In this document: piece after piece, positions 7,202 to 11,143 of the stretch | How the letters are laid out: each line of letters opens with the position of its first letter | How positions within the stretch are numbered: position 1 is the stretch's first letter | The notes under the pieces: model-generated | Told to the model about the DNA's origin: nothing | What the model saw: only the letters and a program-made list of their open reading frames with translations | Databases searched by the model: none | Assembly: GCA_020025095.1 (NCBI GenBank) | Contig: JAHHSS010000055.1 | Span: forward strand, 1-11,143 | Direction of reading: 5' to 3' | Length of the DNA stretch: 11,143 bases | DNA from: Peptostreptococcus sp. | GTDB taxonomy: Bacteria; Bacillota; Clostridia; Peptostreptococcales; Peptostreptococcaceae | Position numbers and translations under genes: made by a program

Positions 7202-7687
7202 ATGGAGGAAAATACTAGCAAGGAAATTATACTTACTCAAGAAGGGTATGACAAGCTTGAAGAAGAATTAGAACTTTTAAAAACGACTAGAAGAAAAGAA
7301 GTTGCTGAAAGGCTAAAGGTTGCAATATCATTCGGTGACTTATCAGAAAATGCAGAGTATGATGAAGCTAAGAAGGAACAGGCTGCTCTTGAAGAAAGAA
7401 TTATGAAATTAGAACATATGACAAGAGTTGCTGTTATAATTGATGAAGATAACGTGGATCTTGATGTAGTAACAATAGGATCAGTAGTTAAGATATTTGA
7501 TTATGATTTTGATGAAGAAATAGAATATACAATAGTAGGTAGTGCAGAAGCAGATCCATATAGCTTTAAAATTTCAAACGAATCTCCAGTAGGTAAGGCG
7601 CTACTAGGAAGAAAAAAGGGAGAAGAAGTGGAAGTTACAGTTCCAGATGGAATAATTAAGATAAAGATATTAGATATAACAAGATAG
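7202..7687 (+). CDS. greA: Transcription elongation factor GreA
   Basis: GreA enters the secondary channel of RNA polymerase and stimulates cleavage of the 3' RNA end in backtracked complexes, letting stalled elongation resume. The 161-residue length is standard. Residues 12-80 form the N-terminal coiled-coil hairpin, with the acidic tip GDLSENAEYDEA (45-56) whose Asp46 and Glu49 correspond to the conserved acidic tip residues that position catalytic metal. The C-terminal FKBP-like domain (about 85-161) carries ISNESPVGKALLGRKKGEEV (124-143), the region that docks on the polymerase. The ATG follows GGAGG (7190-7194) by 7 bases. It is driven by a perfect-consensus promoter with a palindromic leader. 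No intrinsic terminator separates it from lysS, 186 bases downstream, so the two are probably partly co-transcribed. Confidence 0.97.
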   Translation: MEENTSKEIILTQEGYDKLEEELELLKTTRRKEVAERLKVAISFGDLSENAEYDEAKKEQAALEERIMKLEHMTRVAVIIDEDNVDLDVVTIGSVVKIFDYDFDEEIEYTIVGSAEADPYSFKISNESPVGKALLGRKKGEEVEVTVPDGIIKIKILDITR

Positions 7688-7727
7688 TTTTGGTAAAAAA
7701 TTTAAATATTTAAGATTCATTTTTATT

Positions 7728-7756
7728 TTGAAGCAAGTATATTACTAATATAAAAT
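7728..7756 (+). promoter_or_regulatory. Weak candidate promoter for lysS
   Basis: TTGAAG (7728-7733) and TAAAAT (7751-7756) are 17 bases apart, with 4/6 and 5/6 consensus matches. Transcription would start near 7763, giving a 111-nt lysS leader that contains the stem-loop at 7783-7834. The match is modest for such AT-rich sequence, and lysS could instead be read from the greA promoter. Confidence 0.35.
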
Positions 7757-7782
7757 CTAATAATATAACTAAAAAGTCAATA

Positions 7783-7834
7783 TGATGCGAAGTTGTAAGC
7801 CCGAATTTCAAATATTCGGGTAGATTTCGTATTA
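7783..7834 (+). ncRNA. Interrupted stem-loop in the lysS leader, possible cis-regulatory RNA
   Basis: The inner stem pairs CCCGAAT (7800-7806) with ATTCGGG (7814-7820) over a 7-nt loop. The outer stem pairs TGATGCGAA (7783-7791) with TTCGTATTA (7826-7834), including two G-U pairs. The internal loop between them is asymmetric: GTTGTAAG on the left and TAGAT on the right. No T-run follows, so it is not an intrinsic terminator, and it is too short for a T-box leader. Its GC content stands out in an AT-rich gap. It matches no riboswitch that I recognise. Confidence 0.4.
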
Positions 7835-7873
7835 AGTAATAAAGAAAATAATAGATTTAAGTAGGAGGAAAAA

Positions 7874-9394
7874 ATGGGAAATAATAAGCCAGAAAATCAG
7901 GTTGAAAACCTAAGTGAAGTTCTACAGGTAAGAAGAGATAAGCTTAAGGAACTTCAGGAAATGGGGAAAGATCCTTTTAAAATAAGTAAGTACAATGTAA
8001 CTCATCATTCAGACGAAATAAAGGAAAACTATGATGAGTTAGAAGGTAAGACTGTAAGTATAGCGGGACGTATAATGTCTAAGAGAGTAATGGGAAAAGC
8101 ATCTTTTATGCATTTACAAGATCAGAACGGAAGAATACAGGTATATGTAAAAAGAGATGATATAGGTGTAGACGAATATAAGCTATTCAAAAAATTTGAT
8201 ATGGGAGATATAGTAGGAGTTGAAGGTTTTGTGTTTAAAACTAAGACAGAAGAAATATCTTTACATGCACAGAAGATTACTCTATTATCAAAATCTCTTC
8301 AGGTACTTCCAGAAAAGTATCATGGTCTTAAGGATATGGATTTAAGATATAGACAGAGATATGTTGATTTAATAGTTAATCCAGAGGTTAAGGATGCTTT
8401 TCTTACAAGAACAAAAGCTTTAAAGGCTTTAAGAAGTTATCTTGATAACAGAGGTTTCCTTGAAGTGGAAACTCCAATATTAAATACAATAGCAGGTGGT
8501 GCAAATGCTAGGCCATTTATAACTCATCATAATACACTTGATATACCTATGTATTTAAGAATAGCAAATGAATTGTATTTGAAGAGATTAATAGTAGGTG
8601 GATTTGATAAAGTATATGAAATGGGAAGAATGTTCAGAAATGAAGGTATGGACATGAAACATAATCCTGAATATACTGCAATTGAATTATATCAAGCCTA
8701 TGCCGATTATCAAGATATGATGGAGATAACAGAAAATGTAATTTCTCATATGGCTGAAGTTGCAACTGGAAGTATGAAGATAAATTATCAAGGAACAGAA
8801 ATAGATTTCACTCCACCATGGAGAAGAATGACAATGGAAGAGTGTGTAAAGGAATATGCTGGAGTTGATTTCTCTGAAATAAATACGGATGAAGAAGCAA
8901 TAGCAATAGCAAAAGAAAAAGGAATTGAAATTAAACCAGGTATGAGACGTGGAGAAGTAATAAATGAATTCTTTGAAGAATTTGGTGAAAACCAACTTGT
9001 TCAGCCTACATTTATAACTCACCATCCAGTAGAAGTTTCACCTCTTGCTAAGAGAAATGTTGAAGATCCAAGAAGAACAGATAGATTTGAAGCTTTTGCT
9101 AATAGATGGGAGCTTGCAAATGCATTCTCAGAATTGAACGATCCAATCGACCAGAGAGGTAGATTTGAAGATCAGGTGAGAAAGAGAGAACTTGGAGACG
9201 ATGAAGCTTGTGAAATGGACGAAGATTTCCTAAATGCACTAGAAGTAGGCCTTCCTCCAACAGGTGGATTGGGAATAGGTATAGATAGAGTAATAATGCT
9301 TCTTACAAACTCTCCTTCAATAAGAGATGTATTATTATTCCCAACAATGAAGCCATTAAGAGATACAGATACAGAAGAAGCTGAAGAAGAATAA
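7874..9394 (+). CDS. lysS: Lysyl-tRNA synthetase, class II (LysRS)
   Basis: LysRS activates lysine with ATP and attaches it to tRNA-Lys for translation. The 506-residue protein has the usual class IIb plan: an N-terminal helical extension, an OB-fold anticodon-binding domain (about 60-150, VSIAGRIMSKRVMGKASFMH), then the catalytic core from about 160. Motif 1 lies around 183-201 (LRSYLDNRGFLEVETP), motif 2 is RMFRNEGMDMKHNPEYT (252-268) with its ATP-contacting Arg255, and motif 3 is PPTGGLGIGIDRV (461-473) with the conserved arginine. The lysine-site region PVEVSPLAK (385-393) is intact. The protein ends in a short acidic tail, EEAEEE. The ATG follows AGGAGG (7863-7868) by 5 bases, the strongest ribosome binding site in the window. 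A forked terminator closes the transcript. The only oddity is the structured leader described separately. Confidence 0.98.
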   Translation: MGNNKPENQVENLSEVLQVRRDKLKELQEMGKDPFKISKYNVTHHSDEIKENYDELEGKTVSIAGRIMSKRVMGKASFMHLQDQNGRIQVYVKRDDIGVDEYKLFKKFDMGDIVGVEGFVFKTKTEEISLHAQKITLLSKSLQVLPEKYHGLKDMDLRYRQRYVDLIVNPEVKDAFLTRTKALKALRSYLDNRGFLEVETPILNTIAGGANARPFITHHNTLDIPMYLRIANELYLKRLIVGGFDKVYEMGRMFRNEGMDMKHNPEYTAIELYQAYADYQDMMEITENVISHMAEVATGSMKINYQGTEIDFTPPWRRMTMEECVKEYAGVDFSEINTDEEAIAIAKEKGIEIKPGMRRGEVINEFFEEFGENQLVQPTFITHHPVEVSPLAKRNVEDPRRTDRFEAFANRWELANAFSELNDPIDQRGRFEDQVRKRELGDDEACEMDEDFLNALEVGLPPTGGLGIGIDRVIMLLTNSPSIRDVLLFPTMKPLRDTDTEEAEEE

Positions 9395-9447
9395 TTAAAT
9401 AGTAAATGAAGTTTATTAAAGGATATAGAAAAGATATATAGATTTCT

Positions 9448-9499
9448 ACCGACCCCAAAAAATTAGAGCAAAATCTAATGAATGTGGGTCGGTTTTTTT
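9448..9499 (+). terminator. Forked intrinsic terminator after lysS
   Basis: ACCGACCC (9448-9455) pairs with GGGTCGGT (9486-9493), followed by a seven-base T-run (9493-9499). The loop holds a second stem, ATTAGA (9462-9467) with TCTAAT (9474-9479). The GC-rich outer stem and long T-run make a strong terminator 53 bases after the lysS stop codon. The nested inner stem is a little unusual but common enough in clostridial terminators. Confidence 0.88.
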
Positions 9500-9603
9500 A
9501 TAGCAAAATATAGTTATGTATTTAAAAATTAAATATTCGATAATCAAGTCTACTGTTGTTTATAAAAACTTTAATAAGTATATAGAAAAAATGTAAGCTC
9601 CTA

Positions 9604-9675
9604 ATGGGTAAAAAATTAAATGAAAATTTTGAGATAGAAGTTGTAGATGGGATGATTTTTAATATATCGCTTTAA
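9604..9675 (+). pseudogene. 23-codon open frame, possible remnant of an Uma2-like gene start
   Basis: This short frame reads MGKKLNENFEIEVVDGMIFNISL and stops. The stretch FEIEVVDGMIFNIS resembles the N-terminal start of Uma2 (DUF820) nuclease-fold proteins, which often read YEVIDGxIYxMSP. Beyond the stop only 1 base separates it from the T-run of the minus-strand terminator, so any original gene body is missing. I see no proper ribosome binding site upstream. It could be a decayed gene fragment, a chance frame or a tiny peptide; the resemblance rests on about a dozen residues. The remainder of the 9500-9676 stretch shows nothing else. Confidence 0.25.
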
Positions 9676-9676
9676 T

Positions 9677-9707
9677 AAAAAAGCGTAGCAGCTAAAAACT
9701 GCTACGC
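9677..9707 (-). terminator. Intrinsic terminator of the minus-strand aminotransferase gene
   Basis: GCGTAGCAG (9683-9691) and CTGCTACGC (9699-9707) form a perfect 9-bp GC-rich stem with a 7-nt loop. Read on the minus strand, the stem is followed by TTTTTT (complement of 9677-9682). On the plus strand it is followed by CCCCCC, so it works in one direction only. It lies 61 bases after the aminotransferase stop codon. Confidence 0.9.
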
Positions 9708-9768
9708 CCCCCAGTATATATTTTTGGCTATATCATTTTGGAAGTTCTCATTTTTTTTGAAAGTCGAT

Positions 9769-10950
9769 CTATAAATATTTTCCTATGAATTTTTCAAGTC
9801 TGTCAATACCTTCAAGAAAGTCTTTTTCGCTACAAGCATAAGAGATTCTTATATATTCATCTATACCAAATGCCTTACCAGGAACAAGTGCAACTTTTTC
9901 TTCTTTGAGGAATTTTTCGCAAAATTCAACAGAAAAGCTATCTTTATATTCAAAGTTTTCTTTAACCTTAGAAAGATCTAAAAATATATAAAATGCTCCT
10001 GCAGGTTTTACATATCCAACACCATTTATTTTATCAATTCTATTTGTGATTATTGAGCATCTCTTTTTATATGTATCAACCATGTGCTGCATATCTTCTT
10101 CACACTCTTTTAAAGCCCCTAAACCAATGTATTGAGCAGTTAAAGATGGGTGAGATATAATGTGGCTCTGTATAGAAGACATACCCTTGGCTATTTCAGT
10201 ATTTGAAGCGGTATAACCTAGTCTAATACCAGTCATAGCGGCTGATTTTGCAAAACCATTTACAGTAATAGTGATATTTTTAATTTCCTCACTTAATGAA
10301 GCTATAGAAACAAAATCATCGTTAAATCTAATTTTTTCATATATTTCATCAGCAAGAATATATATTCCTTTTTCTACACATACATTTGCAATTTCTAACA
10401 ATTCATCCTTGGTATAAACAGCACCAGTTGGATTAGAAGGGTTAGTTATAATAATTAATTTAGTTTTATCTGTTATAGAAGATAAAAGCTCATCTTTTGT
10501 AAGTTTAAAATTGTTTTCTTTTTTTGTTTTAACTTCTACAGGGACTGCATTAGTTACCTTTATAATCTCTGAATAGCTAACCCAGTAAGGTAGTGGTAGT
10601 AGCACTTCATCTCCAGGATCTGTAGTTGCAAGGACAACATTTGTAATAGAGTTTTTTGCACCACTTGATAATACAATTTGCTCTGGAGTATAGGATATAT
10701 TGTTTTCTCTTTCAAGTTTTTTGCAGATTTCTTCTCTTAGTTCTACAATACCCTGCACAAAATCATATTGAGTTCTATTTTCATCTAGAGATTTCTTTCC
10801 ATATTCTTTAGCTTTTTCTGGAACGTGAAAATCAGGTTCTCCTATACTAAGGCTGATTACATCTATTCCATTAGCTTTCATTTCTTTAACCTTAGAACTA
10901 ATTGCAACAGTTACTGAAGGTGTAATATTTTTTAAACGCATAGATAGCAT
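9769..10950 (-). CDS. Class I/II PLP-dependent aminotransferase, probably aspartate aminotransferase (AspB/AspC-like)
   Basis: This fold-type I aminotransferase most likely moves the amino group between an amino acid (aspartate or a similar one) and 2-oxoglutarate with pyridoxal phosphate. The 393-residue length fits the Thermus/Bacillus-type aspartate aminotransferase subgroup. Visible features are SIGEPDF (35-41), the cofactor phosphate region SSGAKNS (95-101), Tyr122-Trp123 (PYW) stacking on the cofactor, NPSNPTG (170-176) with Asn173, DEIYE (201-205) with Asp201 and Tyr204, the Schiff-base Lys235 in NGFAKSAAMTGIRLGYT, and the carboxylate-binding Arg368 in YIRISYA. The lysine motif departs from the common SKxxAMTGWRxGY pattern, and DFVQG replaces the usual TPVAG-like loop, so substrate preference is uncertain and I give no gene symbol. 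The ATG at 10950 has AGGAGG (complement of 10958-10963) 7 bases upstream; a second in-frame ATG at 10941 is too far from it. It is transcribed alone, away from lysS, and ends at its own terminator. Confidence 0.9.
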   Translation of the reverse strand: MLSMRLKNITPSVTVAISSKVKEMKANGIDVISLSIGEPDFHVPEKAKEYGKKSLDENRTQYDFVQGIVELREEICKKLERENNISYTPEQIVLSSGAKNSITNVVLATTDPGDEVLLPLPYWVSYSEIIKVTNAVPVEVKTKKENNFKLTKDELLSSITDKTKLIIITNPSNPTGAVYTKDELLEIANVCVEKGIYILADEIYEKIRFNDDFVSIASLSEEIKNITITVNGFAKSAAMTGIRLGYTASNTEIAKGMSSIQSHIISHPSLTAQYIGLGALKECEEDMQHMVDTYKKRCSIITNRIDKINGVGYVKPAGAFYIFLDLSKVKENFEYKDSFSVEFCEKFLKEEKVALVPGKAFGIDEYIRISYACSEKDFLEGIDRLEKFIGKYL

Positions 10951-11143
10951 TTTATTTCCTCCTTTTAAATTTTAAATAATACATAAAAATTCATCTCAAA
11001 GTTGACATAAATAAATTTATAATATGAATGTAAACTTAATTAGAAATATATAGTTTATGCTTTAGAAATATTTTATAACAAAAATTGAAATTTGTATATA
11101 AATAGTATTTTAAAAAACGAATATTAATGGAGAGGTAATTATC
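10951..11143. other. Divergent intergenic region ending at a ribosome binding site for a gene beyond the right edge
   Basis: These 193 bases lie between the minus-strand aminotransferase and the window edge. GGAGAGGT at 11129-11136 is a strong plus-strand ribosome binding site, and the last 7 bases (AATTATC) place a start codon just outside, so a divergent plus-strand gene very likely begins at about 11144. An ATG at 11127 overlaps this site but stops after three codons. A TTGACA at 11002-11007 on the plus strand is a tempting -35, but the nearest TATAAT (11018-11023) is only 10 bases away. I cannot assign a promoter for either gene with confidence. Confidence 0.6.

Noticed and set aside
7783..7834. 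lysS leader stem-loop considered as a T-box or as the greA terminator
   Set aside because: It is far shorter than a T-box, which also needs a terminator/antiterminator pair, and no T-run follows the stem.
11002..11023. TTGACA followed by TATAAT on the plus strand in the divergent region
   Set aside because: Only 10 bases separate the boxes, far too short for a sigma-A promoter, and no other -10 fits well at 16-18 bases.

Overview
The window looks like chromosomal DNA from a low-GC, Gram-positive anaerobe of the Clostridia, most like the Peptostreptococcaceae (Clostridioides, Peptostreptococcus, Filifactor and relatives). The base composition is strongly AT-rich, AGA and ATA codons are common, ribosome binding sites are strong AGGAGG types, and the surface protein ends in three type-2 cell-wall-binding repeats (CWB2), a common way of holding surface proteins in this group. 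The genus is an inference; there is no rRNA gene to settle it.

Layout from left to right: (1) a 1054-residue secreted surface protein with its own promoter and terminator, built from a signal peptide, an unassigned N-terminal region, leucine-rich repeats, a SHIRT-like stalk domain, a Rib-like module, a Gly/Ser linker and three CWB2 repeats; (2) a plus-strand housekeeping cluster of birA (biotin protein ligase/repressor), coaX (type III pantothenate kinase) and dusB-type tRNA-dihydrouridine synthase, closed by an intrinsic terminator; (3) greA and lysS, with a perfect-consensus promoter before greA and a forked terminator after lysS; (4) a 374-bp gap with a possible remnant of a small gene and a terminator for the opposite strand; (5) a minus-strand class I/II aminotransferase, probably an aspartate aminotransferase type; (6) a divergent intergenic region ending in a ribosome binding site whose start codon would fall just past the right edge.

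The housekeeping genes share a theme of cofactors and translation: BirA biotinylates carboxylases and may repress biotin genes, CoaX opens coenzyme A synthesis, Dus modifies tRNA, GreA rescues backtracked RNA polymerase and LysRS charges tRNA-Lys. Similar groupings of coaX, dus, greA and lysS are known in other Firmicutes, so this is an ordinary core region. birA has its own candidate promoter, coaX and dusB are only 30 bp apart and share a candidate extended -10 promoter, and no intrinsic terminator separates greA from lysS, so those two may be partly co-transcribed.

I did not find a clear new multi-gene system. The points most worth a second look are non-coding: a 27-bp palindrome at the start of the greA transcript, an interrupted two-part stem-loop in the lysS leader, and a TTGTATACAA palindrome beside the coaX promoter. 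The domain mix of the surface protein and a 23-codon open frame resembling the start of an Uma2-type protein are also of interest.
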